Assembly: GCA_045125655.1 (NCBI GenBank)
Contig: JBGVNP010000063.1
Coordinates: forward strand, 1 to 64,000
Direction: 5' to 3'
DNA: 64,000 nucleotides
From: RGIG4608 sp045125655
Lineage (GTDB): Bacteria; Bacillota; Clostridia; Oscillospirales; CAG-272
The translations under genes and the position numbers were made by a program. Positions 51,155-60,293 of this stretch are shown one piece after another. Within the stretch, counting starts at the first letter, position 1. Each line of letters starts with the position of its first letter. The notes under the pieces were generated by a model, which was given only the letters and a program-made list of their open reading frames with translations, was not told the origin of the DNA and made no database searches.

Positions 51155-52666
51155 ATGACAGACATTAATAATGTAAATAACGAGCTTATCGTTGATGATG
51201 ATAAGGAGTTAAATTCCATTCTTCAAATCAGACGCGACAAGCTTTCAGCACTTAAGGAATCGGGAAACGATCCCTTCCAAAAGGTTAGATTCGATTTTGA
51301 CACCTATAGCGTTGATATCAAGAACAATTTTGATGAATACAACGAAAAGGACGTTAAGATTGCAGGACGTATTATGAGCCGCCGCGATATGGGTAAGGCA
51401 AACTTTATCGACGTTATGGACGGTAAGGGTAGAATCCAGTGCTATATCCGTATCAATGACATTGGTGAAGAGGCGTTCGAGCAGTATAAGAAATGGGATA
51501 TCGGTGATATCGTTGGCGTTAGCGGTAAGGTTTTCCTTACTCGTCGCGGTGAGATTTCCGTTCACGTTTATTCAATAGAGCTTCTTGCAAAGAGCTTGCT
51601 TCCTCTTCCTGAAAAGTTCCACGGTCTTCGTGATACCGACCTCAGATACAGACAGAGATACCTTGATCTTATCATGAATCCCGAGGTTAAGGATACCTTT
51701 GTAAAGAGAAGTCTTATCCTTAAGTATATAAGAGAGTATCTTGACGGCAAGGGCTTCCTTGAGGTTGATACACCCATTCTCGTTCCACTTGAGATAGGTG
51801 CTTCCGCACGTCCCTTTAAGACACACCACAACACTCTTGATATGGATATGTACCTTCGTATTGAAACTGAGCTCTATCTTAAGCGACTTATCGTTGGTGG
51901 TATGGACAAGGTTTATGAGGTTGGACGTATCTTCAGAAATGAGGGTATGGATACAAAGCACAATCCCGAATTTACATCTATCGAGCTTTATCAGGCATTT
52001 ACCGATTATAAGGGGATGATGGATCTTGTTGAAGAAATGAACAAGATGCTTGCTGAAAAGGTTTGCGGTTCTACACTTATTACTTATCAGGGCAAGGAAA
52101 TTGATATGTCCAAGTGGGAAAGACTCACTATGGTCGAGGCAGTTAAGAAATATGCCGGTGTTGATTACTATGATTGGAAATCCGACGAGGATGCAAGAGC
52201 TTGCGCTAAAGAAAAGCACGTTGAGGTTCCCGCAAATGCTACAAAGGGTACGGTTCTTGTTGAGTTCTTTGATGCTTACGTTGAAGAGCACCTCATCCAG
52301 CCCACGTTTATCTATGATTATCCCGTAGAAAACAGCCCTCTCGCTAAGAGAAAGGCAGATGACCCCGCATTCACAGAAAGATTTGAATATTTCATTAATG
52401 CTACTGAATTTGGCAACGCCTTCAGTGAGCTTAACGATCCCATCGACCAGAAGGAGCGATTTGAAAAGCAGGTTGCTCAGAAGAAGAAGGACGAGCCCAA
52501 CTGTAATGCAGAGGTTGACTATGATTACGTAACTGCACTTGAATACGGACTTGCTCCCACGGGCGGTCTCGGATTTGGTGTTGACCGCCTTGTAATGCTT
52601 CTTACGGATAGCGCGTCAATTCGTGACGTTTTGCTTTTCCCCACAATGAAGCCCCTTGCAGAATAA
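51155..52666 (+). CDS. lysS: Lysyl-tRNA synthetase, class II
   Basis: A 503-residue enzyme with an N-terminal OB-fold anticodon-binding domain (about 60-170) and a class II core. Motif 2 is G-R-I-F-R-N-E-G-M-D-T-K-H-N-P-E-F and motif 3 is G-L-G-F-G-V-D-R-L-V-M-L-L. Full length. AGGGGG lies before the ATG. The stop is followed by a strong palindromic terminator. Confidence 0.98.
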   Translation: MTDINNVNNELIVDDDKELNSILQIRRDKLSALKESGNDPFQKVRFDFDTYSVDIKNNFDEYNEKDVKIAGRIMSRRDMGKANFIDVMDGKGRIQCYIRINDIGEEAFEQYKKWDIGDIVGVSGKVFLTRRGEISVHVYSIELLAKSLLPLPEKFHGLRDTDLRYRQRYLDLIMNPEVKDTFVKRSLILKYIREYLDGKGFLEVDTPILVPLEIGASARPFKTHHNTLDMDMYLRIETELYLKRLIVGGMDKVYEVGRIFRNEGMDTKHNPEFTSIELYQAFTDYKGMMDLVEEMNKMLAEKVCGSTLITYQGKEIDMSKWERLTMVEAVKKYAGVDYYDWKSDEDARACAKEKHVEVPANATKGTVLVEFFDAYVEEHLIQPTFIYDYPVENSPLAKRKADDPAFTERFEYFINATEFGNAFSELNDPIDQKERFEKQVAQKKKDEPNCNAEVDYDYVTALEYGLAPTGGLGFGVDRLVMLLTDSASIRDVLLFPTMKPLAE

Positions 52667-52673
52667 TAGTTGA

Positions 52674-52720
52674 TAAAAAACAGATCCCGAAGAAATTTCT
52701 TCGGGATCTTTATTTTTTGT
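52674..52720. terminator. Bidirectional terminator between lysS and the MMPL genes
   Basis: A perfect 13-bp palindrome GATCCCGAAGAAA/TTTCTTCGGGATC (52683-52695 and 52696-52708) flanked by A- and T-rich runs, between converging genes. Confidence 0.9.
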
Positions 52721-52723
52721 TGT

Positions 52724-54511
52724 TTAGTTTTTGTTTTTAATTACCCACTTGTCAAATATTACGAGCAAGGAGGGAAGAACAAACATAATTAAAAGTATTG
52801 CAGAGAATGCACCGATGCTAAGTGCCTGTAAGATAGCTGCTACCATGCCTTCCATAAACAAACCGCAAGCAAAGGTTACAAGTACCAATATAAGAGATGA
52901 TGTAAGTATTGCATAGCTTGAACGTCTCATTGTTTCGGGAAGTGCTTCTTCAATGGAGAATTCCTTTCTTACCTCGCGGTAATATGTTGTGAAGAGGATT
53001 GCGTAATCTATCATAGTTCCCATAAGAATGCACTGTACCAAAATTACTGCTATAAAGAAGATAGGCGATTCGGTTACTGCCATAACACCCATCATTGCAA
53101 ACACGGCACATTCGATAATTGCTATAAGCAATGCAGACAAATAGAAGCTCTTGAAGGTAGCAAAAACTACTATAAGTATAACTACTATCGTAACGATTGT
53201 TATAATGAGGAATTCTTGGTCAAAGCTTTGAGATACCTCATAAGCCATTGCTGAGGTGCCTACGAGATAGTAATCTCGATGCATAAGGGAATCGAGAGTT
53301 TTTGTAAGCCCGTCATAGAACGCATACATTTCTTTAGATTCGGGAACGTAGTTTAGCATTACCACCATTCTGGAATGATCCTTGCCCACAAGCTGCGCCT
53401 TTCCGTTCAGAATTTCGCTCTCGGCGGATTTTATTTGCTCGAGTGCGCTTTCGTCAAAGAATGAGGAAAGGGCTTCATTGGAAACAACATCCTCGGTTAT
53501 AAACACAAAGAAATCATAAACGGATATACTCTTTTGTGAGAAATCCATCGTATTGCTTCTTGACAATATATAGAGGAGTGTAATAGCATCCTCGTTGAAC
53601 ATCTCTGCACCTTCCATAGAGGAAAACATTTCGGATATATCCTCAGGGAAGAGCTCGTTGTTTTGTTTAACAGAATTTGTTATTGACACAAGAAGTCCAA
53701 GCTGATCTGCCTGTTCGCCCTGCAAAATACCTGAAATGTAGGGATAGAGCATTGAAATGGTTGACGCGAAATCATCAAATGTCATTCGCTCGACCGGCTT
53801 AAAGTTGAAGAATTGTTCAAGGAATTTAGTATCCATTCCAAGAAGCTTTGTAACTGTGCCGATAATTGTGGCGGGAGCGTTGTCAGCAGTAATGTTCTGG
53901 AGCTGTTTGATATAGAAAATCAATTCAACAGTTGATGGATCAACGTCAAATTTTGATGCGATTTCAGCAGAGGTATATTCAATACCGTTGGTAAGAGAAT
54001 CAACAAGATCGCCGAGTTGCTTGATTTGCGCCTTGCTATTGTCGTCAATCATCGCCGCAAACATCTCGTTTTCAAGGAATGAATCGGATGATATGAATGA
54101 AACGAAGTCAGTAAAGGTCATTCCTTCAGTTAGCATTCCGTTTTCATAAATATAGAAAAGAGTATTTACAAATACCACGTCAATTCCGAGCATCCCGGAA
54201 AGCTCGGTGGGGGTGAGTTTCATTCCCAATGTGTTTGCATATGCCTGAACAGAGGTGATATGCTCATCTTTTTCGAGCCAAGATATAAGCGAGGAGATTG
54301 CTTTTTCATCATCATTATCATAAACGATAACAAGAGTATCGTCTTGAGGAAAAATATCTGTTACTATACTTTCCTCGGCATACGAATACTCGATGATAGT
54401 GAAAGTTTGAAGAATAATAACGGCAACAAAGAGAACTACACCGAGAATTGCTATCAATTTTCTGTGCTTATAACCGAATGAACCAATATTAGAAACTATA
54501 TTTTCAAACAT
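52724..54511 (-). CDS. MMPL/RND-family transporter, second half protein
   Basis: A 595-residue membrane protein: one helix near the N-terminus (about 19-41), a large extracytoplasmic region of about 370 residues, then five or six helices (about 430-590) with the sterol-sensing-like core V-I-L-V-Q-C-I-L-M-G-T-M-I-D-Y-A-I-L-F. That is half of a normal MMPL exporter. The ATG (54511) overlaps the upstream gene's stop by 8 bases (ATGTTTGA), with GGAGGTGA as ribosome site. It most likely forms a heterodimer with the product of 54504-55514. Substrate unknown; lipids or drugs are typical. Confidence 0.88.
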   Translation of the reverse strand: MFENIVSNIGSFGYKHRKLIAILGVVLFVAVIILQTFTIIEYSYAEESIVTDIFPQDDTLVIVYDNDDEKAISSLISWLEKDEHITSVQAYANTLGMKLTPTELSGMLGIDVVFVNTLFYIYENGMLTEGMTFTDFVSFISSDSFLENEMFAAMIDDNSKAQIKQLGDLVDSLTNGIEYTSAEIASKFDVDPSTVELIFYIKQLQNITADNAPATIIGTVTKLLGMDTKFLEQFFNFKPVERMTFDDFASTISMLYPYISGILQGEQADQLGLLVSITNSVKQNNELFPEDISEMFSSMEGAEMFNEDAITLLYILSRSNTMDFSQKSISVYDFFVFITEDVVSNEALSSFFDESALEQIKSAESEILNGKAQLVGKDHSRMVVMLNYVPESKEMYAFYDGLTKTLDSLMHRDYYLVGTSAMAYEVSQSFDQEFLIITIVTIVVILIVVFATFKSFYLSALLIAIIECAVFAMMGVMAVTESPIFFIAVILVQCILMGTMIDYAILFTTYYREVRKEFSIEEALPETMRRSSYAILTSSLILVLVTFACGLFMEGMVAAILQALSIGAFSAILLIMFVLPSLLVIFDKWVIKNKN

Positions 54512-55514
54512 TACTCTCACCTCCACTCTTGGCAAGTCTTTGCTTTTTGAGGTAAGTTTTGTCAGTCTTTATTAACAAATCTGAACACCAGATTATCATA
54601 GAAGGCATAACGGTAAATACGCATATAAAACTCAAGAATACTCCCTTAGAGAGAACAAGACCTATATCGGTACCTATGGTAAAGCTCATAAGGAGCAATA
54701 CAAGAAGTCCAACAACGGTTGTAGCGGAGCTGCTGGCAATAGATCTGACTGCATTTATTACCGCATTTATCATTGCCTCTACCTTGTTTTTATTTTCACT
54801 TGATTCATATTCCTGCTGATAACGGTGTAAAAGTATAATAGAATAGTCTATTGAAAGAACAAGCTGAAGAACTGCCGCAATGGAGAATGTTATATCCGCT
54901 ACGCTTTCAAAGATTATATTCGAACCCATATTTATAAGTATTGCGACGCCGATTGACACAAGAAGCAGCACGGGTTCGATATAAGCGCGGCACATAATAA
55001 GTAACAAAATAAGCATTATACTTACAGCCAAGGGAATAAGGGTGTCAAGTACATCCATATATCCGCCTGAATAATAAGTGTGTAGCGTATATTTATCGCC
55101 CAGATCGTCTTTAATAGTATTGATAACGGCATTTACCTTATTTGCATTTAATACGTAATCAGTGTGAACGATATACATGGTATACGTCTTTGTGTTGTAG
55201 TCGGATGAATTTTCATCATAATCCACACCGGTAACTCCGTCATAAGTTTTGAGTTTTTGTAATATGGTAGGTTTTTGAGAATCGGTGAGATTTTCAAACA
55301 TAATCTGGAAGCTATCCTTAAGCTCGACAACGGGGAACTCGCTATTGATTATTTCAAGTCCCTTGCGCATATCTGAGTCATTAGCCAAGTATTTTGTTTG
55401 GTCGCTGTTGACATTGACTGACGGTATCAAGAGCGCAAATACTAAGGCACAGACAATGCTGATTATGAAGAACACGAGTCTTTTTTCTACTAAAAAACGT
55501 GCAATCGTTTTCAT
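54504..55514 (-). CDS. MMPL/RND-family transporter, first half protein
   Basis: A 336-residue protein: a first helix (about 11-31), an extracytoplasmic loop of about 130 residues and five helices (about 165-320), with V-L-S-I-D-Y-S-I-I-L-L-H-R-Y equivalent to the second half's T-M-I-D-Y-A-I-L-F-T-T-Y-Y. The Asp-Tyr pair in helix 4 is the presumed proton-relay site of MMPL proteins and is present in both halves. The start at 55514 has AGAGGA upstream; an in-frame ATG 15 bases earlier is less likely. The first gene of a two-gene operon, divergent from dxs. Confidence 0.88.
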   Translation of the reverse strand: MKTIARFLVEKRLVFFIISIVCALVFALLIPSVNVNSDQTKYLANDSDMRKGLEIINSEFPVVELKDSFQIMFENLTDSQKPTILQKLKTYDGVTGVDYDENSSDYNTKTYTMYIVHTDYVLNANKVNAVINTIKDDLGDKYTLHTYYSGGYMDVLDTLIPLAVSIMLILLLIMCRAYIEPVLLLVSIGVAILINMGSNIIFESVADITFSIAAVLQLVLSIDYSIILLHRYQQEYESSENKNKVEAMINAVINAVRSIASSSATTVVGLLVLLLMSFTIGTDIGLVLSKGVFLSFICVFTVMPSMIIWCSDLLIKTDKTYLKKQRLAKSGGESNV

Positions 55515-55648
55515 AATTTTTCCTCTCATGGAATTTTATTATATTTATACAATTATATAATATTAAATCAACCTTAAAAATTCCTTAAAAATTTTATATA
55601 ATCTCTATTGTGTAAAATATTATGTTACTATATTTTTATTAAAAACTC

Positions 55649-55677
55649 TTGCAAAGTTATTCTAAAATTGTTATAAT
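55649..55677 (+). promoter_or_regulatory. Promoter of dxs
   Basis: TTGCAA (55649-55654), 17 bp, TATAAT (55672-55677). Confidence 0.75.
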
Positions 55678-55711
55678 GTAATTTGAATAAATATGTAATG
55701 GAGAATTTTAT

Positions 55712-57580
55712 ATGTCAGAATACAAATATCTCGATAAAATAGATTCTCCTGCGGATCTTAAAAAGTTGCAGGAGGATGAAATAGCTCCGCTTGCACAGGA
55801 TATCCGTGAATTTTTGGTTGAAAAGGTAACTAAAAGCGGTGGACATCTTGCATCGAATCTCGGTGTGGTTGAACTTACTTTAGCAATTCATCGTGTTTTT
55901 GACGTCCCTAAAGATCATGTAATTTTTGACGTTGGACATCAAAGCTACGTTCATAAGATCATTACGGGCAGAAAAGACAGGTTTGACGTTCTCAGAACTG
56001 GTGATGGAATCAGCGGCTTCAACAAGCGAAGTGAGAGCGATGCCGATTGTTTTGGAACGGGACACAGCTCCACTTCTGTTTCTGCGGGGCTTGGATTTGC
56101 AACTGCAGATAAGCTGCAAGGAAATGATGCTTATACTGTTGTTGTTCTTGGCGACGGCGCATTTACGGGCGGTATGGTACACGAGGCGCTCAATAATATC
56201 AATCGCGATTTGAAATTGATTATCGTTCTTAATGAGAACGAGATGTCGATATCAAAAAATATAGGCAGCTTTGCAAAGATACTTACAAAGTTAAGACTTC
56301 ATCCAAGCTATATAAATACAAAGAGCTTTGTGCGCGTGTTCGTTTCACATATTCCTTTCATAGGCAAGCCGCTTGTAAGGTTGCTTCGTAATTTTAAAAA
56401 GAGACTCAAGGATATTTTTTATGGCTCAAATTATTTTGAGAATCTTGGATTATTTTATGTAGGTCCAGTAGACGGAAACGATGAAAAGCAGGTTGAAGAC
56501 GCTTTGAGGATCGCTAAATCCTGCAAGCAAAGCTCAATCGTTCACGTTAAGACGGTAAAGGGTAAGGGATATGCCCCCGCAGAGGAAAATCCTGCAAAGT
56601 ATCACGGAATTTCTCCAAGTAATACGAAATCTTGCAACAGTAGCTTTTCGGTTGAATTTGGAAAAATCATGTGTTCGCTTGCAGAACGTGATGATAAGGT
56701 TGTAGCAATAACTGCCGCTATGCTTGACGGCACGGGACTTTGCAATTTTGCAGAGAAATACCCCGATAAAACATTTGACGTTGGCATTGCCGAGGAGCAT
56801 GCGCTCACGTTTGCTTGCGGTCTTGCGGCAGAGGGATTGAAGCCATATTTTGCAGTTTATTCTACGTTCCTTCAGCGTTCGTATGATAATATAATTCACG
56901 ATATGGCACTTCAGGGCTTGCCCGTAAAGCTTTGCATTGACCGAGCAGGTTTGAATGCCGCAGACGGCGCTACACATCACGGAATTTATGATATTGCAAT
57001 GTTGTCACAAGTGCCAAACGTTGCAATATATTTGCCGACCACCTATGAAACGTTAAGACTTGCTATTGAAGAAATGAATACGCTTTCTATCCCTTGTGCG
57101 GTGCGTTATGGCAAGGGCGCTGAAAGACAAGAAATAATAGATGAGTTTTATTCGAGCGGTGCTTTGTCACTTGGAATAAAGAGTAACTTTACCGATGCGA
57201 GCGAGCTTGACGCGATAATAATTACACACGGCACCATTACATGCGAAGCAATCAAGGCAAAGGATATTCTTAAAAACGATGGCATAAATCTTGGTATCAT
57301 TTTAGTTGAAAAAATAAGCTCATATTCTGCACTTGCAGAGGAAATCGCGGCTATTTTGCCTGAAAAATCCATAAAGCTTTTGACTCTTGAAGAAGAGATC
57401 AAGGCGGGCGGATTTGGAATGATGCTAATGGATAAGTTGTCCTGTAAGTCGATTATGAATAATAAATCTTCTAAGATTATCGCTCTTGAGGACAGTATGG
57501 CAGATAAGTACGGAGATGATATTTATGCTTCGTTCGGTCTTGATGCTAAAAGCATTGTATCAAAAATTAAGGATATGTAA
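55712..57580 (+). CDS. dxs: 1-deoxy-D-xylulose-5-phosphate synthase
   Basis: A 622-residue thiamine-diphosphate enzyme that opens the MEP isoprenoid pathway from pyruvate and glyceraldehyde 3-phosphate. Visible: G-G-H-L-A-S-N-L-G-V near the N-terminus, the TPP/Mg motif G-D-G-A-F-T-G-G-M followed by N-E-N-E-M, and D-V-G-I-A-E-E-H-A in the second domain. Full length. TGGAG precedes the ATG. The regulator-esterase fusion gene follows after 11 bases. Confidence 0.97.
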   Translation: MSEYKYLDKIDSPADLKKLQEDEIAPLAQDIREFLVEKVTKSGGHLASNLGVVELTLAIHRVFDVPKDHVIFDVGHQSYVHKIITGRKDRFDVLRTGDGISGFNKRSESDADCFGTGHSSTSVSAGLGFATADKLQGNDAYTVVVLGDGAFTGGMVHEALNNINRDLKLIIVLNENEMSISKNIGSFAKILTKLRLHPSYINTKSFVRVFVSHIPFIGKPLVRLLRNFKKRLKDIFYGSNYFENLGLFYVGPVDGNDEKQVEDALRIAKSCKQSSIVHVKTVKGKGYAPAEENPAKYHGISPSNTKSCNSSFSVEFGKIMCSLAERDDKVVAITAAMLDGTGLCNFAEKYPDKTFDVGIAEEHALTFACGLAAEGLKPYFAVYSTFLQRSYDNIIHDMALQGLPVKLCIDRAGLNAADGATHHGIYDIAMLSQVPNVAIYLPTTYETLRLAIEEMNTLSIPCAVRYGKGAERQEIIDEFYSSGALSLGIKSNFTDASELDAIIITHGTITCEAIKAKDILKNDGINLGIILVEKISSYSALAEEIAAILPEKSIKLLTLEEEIKAGGFGMMLMDKLSCKSIMNNKSSKIIALEDSMADKYGDDIYASFGLDAKSIVSKIKDM

Positions 57581-57591
57581 AGGAGGACGCT

Positions 57592-58902
57592 ATGAATTTA
57601 TACGAATCAGGTGAAATGTATCTTGAAACAATATATGTCCTCACAAATCAAGGCAAGGATATTCGCGCAATTGATATTTGCGAGTATATGGGATATTCTA
57701 AGCCAAGCGTAAGCCGAGCACTCGGTATTCTCAAAAAAAGCGGTCATGTTACGGTTGACAAAGCAGGACATTTGAGTCTTACCGAAGAGGGTCGAGCGGT
57801 TGCCGAAAAGATTTATGCAAGGCACAAGCTTTTAACCGAGGTGCTTGTTTCAATTGGTGTTGATCCCGACGTTGCAAGTGATGATGCCTGCAAAATCGAG
57901 CACGATATAAGTGATGATACCTTCGATGCGCTTAAGAATTTTGCTCAAAGCAGATTGGAAATAAAGACATCTGCATTATATTCGGGCAAAGTATCCCTTG
58001 CGGCTAAATTAAAGTACAATAATAAGCTTGGGAGATTTGCAACTTATATCCATTCCGATATTGATGTGACTGGTAGGGTTGATAATTTTGTGCTTAAGGA
58101 TGAAAAAAATCTTGCATATCGAGAGGATCGATGCAAAAAAATAAGCGTTTTTGTGCCTTCTAGTTATGACGGTGTTACTACACACGATATTTTATATTTC
58201 TTTGATGCTCAAAATCTTTTTGGCTTGGCAGGGGATTACACCGAAAATGGCGATCCTTACGGTTCTTGGCAGCTTGATTTGGTATTGAGTGAGATTCACC
58301 GTCAATATGGAAAGAATATAATTGTTGTTGGTATAGACAATGCCGATCCGTATAGGGAAGAAGAGCTATTTATGAACCCCGATATTTTTGGGGAGCTTTC
58401 TACCTTGGCTACAGATATGCCCGATGAGAGCTTTTCCAAGGGTTCTCTTGAGTATCTTGATCAGTTTATCAAGCAAACGCTTCATCCCTTTATAAAGGAA
58501 AAATATTGTGTTAATGATAATAATGTTGGCATAGGCGGATCGTCCATGGGTGGTATTGCGGCATTTTATTGCGGACTTACGGAGCTTGGCTTTTACAAAT
58601 ACGTGCTTTCGTATTCGCCTGCATACGGTCTTTATAAGATGAGCGCGTTTGAGAGATTCTTTGCAAGCAAAAATTTCGCCGAAAATCAGGAGTTATTGCC
58701 CAAGATACACATCTATTGCGGAGAGGGAGATGAGCTTGAAAAACAGCTTTCGGTTTCTGCGAGAGAGATGAAGGGAACGCTTGTAAAGCACGGATATTCT
58801 GCCACAAAGGTGTTTGAAACCTATGATATTGAAAAGCCGCACAACGAGGAAAGCTGGCGCTTGATATTGGGTGAGAGCTTTACTAAGCTTTTAGATTTAT
58901 AA
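57592..58902 (+). CDS. DtxR/IdeR-like metal-dependent regulator fused to an Esterase D/Fes-like hydrolase
   Basis: A 436-residue protein with two parts. Residues 1-125 are a DtxR-family winged helix and dimerisation domain: G-E-M-Y-L-E-T-I-Y, D-D-A-C-K-I-E-H. The iron-type ligand positions of DtxR are kept (Met9, Cys100, Glu103, His104; also His78 and Glu83). The C-terminal FeoA/SH3 domain is missing. Residues about 140-436 form an alpha/beta hydrolase of the Esterase D/enterochelin-esterase type, with nucleophile Ser318 in G-G-S-S-M-G-G, acid Asp380 and His417 in K-P-H-N-E-E-S-W. An iron-sensing regulator fused to a putative esterase for iron-carrier or glycerol-ester compounds is an unfamiliar combination. 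AGGAGG precedes the ATG; it follows dxs by 11 bases. Confidence 0.85.
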   Translation: MNLYESGEMYLETIYVLTNQGKDIRAIDICEYMGYSKPSVSRALGILKKSGHVTVDKAGHLSLTEEGRAVAEKIYARHKLLTEVLVSIGVDPDVASDDACKIEHDISDDTFDALKNFAQSRLEIKTSALYSGKVSLAAKLKYNNKLGRFATYIHSDIDVTGRVDNFVLKDEKNLAYREDRCKKISVFVPSSYDGVTTHDILYFFDAQNLFGLAGDYTENGDPYGSWQLDLVLSEIHRQYGKNIIVVGIDNADPYREEELFMNPDIFGELSTLATDMPDESFSKGSLEYLDQFIKQTLHPFIKEKYCVNDNNVGIGGSSMGGIAAFYCGLTELGFYKYVLSYSPAYGLYKMSAFERFFASKNFAENQELLPKIHIYCGEGDELEKQLSVSAREMKGTLVKHGYSATKVFETYDIEKPHNEESWRLILGESFTKLLDL

Positions 58903-58910
58903 TTGAATTA

Positions 58911-58942
58911 AAAACGCCGATGATTATTCATCGGCGTTCTTT
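58911..58942. terminator. Bidirectional terminator overlapping the xerC end
   Basis: An 11-bp stem AACGCCGATGA/TCATCGGCGTT (58913-58923 and 58928-58938) with A/T runs on both sides; the right arm lies inside the last codons of the Xer gene. Confidence 0.88.
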
Positions 58943-59946
58943 ATTTCGGATTTTTTAACACTTGCAAGGGGATTTTGCTCCATCGCAACGCGCATATTTT
59001 CATTCGAAACATGTGTATATATTTGAGTTGTGTTTAACTGCTCGTGACCAAGAATGTCCTTGAGCACGCGCACGTCTACGTTTCCGCTTTGATACATAAG
59101 AGTTGCGGCGGTGTGACGGAGCTTATGCACCGAAAAATGCTTTGCTTCAAGTCCTGCTCGTTCGAGATATTTATAGACCATCCATTGAACTGTTTTGACG
59201 CTGATGCGCTTATTTAAACGGCTTAAAAACAGAGCTTTAGTCTGAACGGTTTCGTATTTTGGACTTTGGCGTATTTCAAGATAATCTCGAAGCACAGTTC
59301 TGCAAGCTTCGTTGAGATATATGATACGCTCCTTACTTCCTTTACCGAGAACGCGAAGGGAACGAAGCTCGCGATCTATATCGGTAAGGTTTATTCCAAC
59401 AAGCTCGGATAGACGCATTCCGCAGTTTAAAAATAGCGTGAGAATACAATAATCGCGCTCCTTGGTGTTTGATTCGGGATCATCGAGAACGGCTTGAAGG
59501 AGCAAAAGCGACTCGTCCAAAGTGAGAAATTTAGGTAAGGTCTTTTTGGGCTTTGGGGACTCGATATTGATTGCGGGATTATCCTCAAAATAGTTCTTTT
59601 TTGTGGTAAAATACTTATAAAGTCCCTTGATAGCAGAGAGCTTACGCGCCTTTGCGCTCCACATGTTTTTACGCGTATCACCTGTATAAAAAAGAAATTC
59701 ATAAATCTGCTCGGTTTTTACCTTTGAGAGATATTCCGCGTCAATGCTTCGTATATCTATTTTATAAAATTCCTCGGATTCTATTTCAACTCCGTTTTCA
59801 ATCGCCAAAAGGTAGCGAAAAAAGGTGCGAAGATCGAGCATATATTCATTTACGGTCTTTTCGGAGCAGCCTTGAATCGTGCGCTTGTAGATGGCAAATT
59901 GCTGTACCTGCTCGGAAAATTCGCTTAGAGATGGGAATGAACTCAT
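58924..59946 (-). CDS. Xer-type tyrosine recombinase
   Basis: A 340-residue site-specific recombinase with the complete catalytic set: Arg178 (C-G-M-R-L-S-E-L), Lys203, His274 and Arg277 (H-K-L-R-H-T-A), His301 (L-G-H-E-Q) and Tyr310 (Q-I-Y-T-H-V). The N-terminal core-binding domain has about 20 extra residues compared with XerC (about 300). No att repeats or phage genes are next to it, so chromosome-dimer resolution is more likely than element integration. The start at 59946 has GGAGG 6 bases upstream. Confidence 0.92.
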   Translation of the reverse strand: MSSFPSLSEFSEQVQQFAIYKRTIQGCSEKTVNEYMLDLRTFFRYLLAIENGVEIESEEFYKIDIRSIDAEYLSKVKTEQIYEFLFYTGDTRKNMWSAKARKLSAIKGLYKYFTTKKNYFEDNPAINIESPKPKKTLPKFLTLDESLLLLQAVLDDPESNTKERDYCILTLFLNCGMRLSELVGINLTDIDRELRSLRVLGKGSKERIIYLNEACRTVLRDYLEIRQSPKYETVQTKALFLSRLNKRISVKTVQWMVYKYLERAGLEAKHFSVHKLRHTAATLMYQSGNVDVRVLKDILGHEQLNTTQIYTHVSNENMRVAMEQNPLASVKKSEIKNADE

Positions 59947-60035
59947 ATCATACCTCCAATTATACAAAATCACTATTTATATTATATCATAAAAAAGTGA
60001 AAAAGGGAAGAGAAAATTAAAAAAATAATAAAAAA

Positions 60036-60066
60036 ACAAAAAGGAGATGCAAAGCATCTCCTTTTG
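60036..60066 (-). terminator. Terminator of tRNA-Arg
   Basis: A stem of GGAGATGC/GCATCTCC extended by A-T pairs (about 60039-60065), followed on the minus strand by a long T-rich run. Confidence 0.85.
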
Positions 60067-60141
60067 GCGTGCCATGAGGGATTCGAACCCCCGACCTTTT
60101 GGTTCGTAGCCAAACACTCTATCCGGCTGAGCTAATGGCAC
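60065..60141 (-). tRNA. tRNA-Arg (anticodon ACG)
   Basis: A 77-nt tRNA. The acceptor stem GTGCCAT/ATGGCAC pairs fully, with G discriminator and encoded CCA. The D arm has GCTC/GAGT, the anticodon stem is TTTGG/CCAAA with loop CTACGAA (anticodon ACG), and the T arm GGGGG-TTCGAAT-CCCTC is complete. Anticodon ACG is normally edited to ICG to read CGU, CGC and CGA. Confidence 0.97.
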
Positions 60142-60249
60142 ATATCACTTTCTGCGACTCATATATATTAGCATATTTATCAGAATTTGTCAATACTTTT
60201 TTCAAAAATCTTTGACTAAAAATTAATTTAATTATTATCTTAACTTGAT

Positions 60250-60284
60250 ATAGAAAAAGACCACTGAAAAAATCAGTGATCTTT
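60250..60284 (-). terminator. Terminator of the topoisomerase gene
   Basis: A 12-bp stem with one G-T pair (60256-60267 and 60273-60284), followed on the minus strand by a T-rich run. Confidence 0.8.
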
Positions 60285-60293
60285 ATATTTGGA

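Noticed and set aside
58924..59946. Integrase of a mobile element
   Set aside because: No flanking att repeats, cargo or phage genes; the tRNA-Arg nearby has a normal complete 3' end without a duplicated copy in the window.
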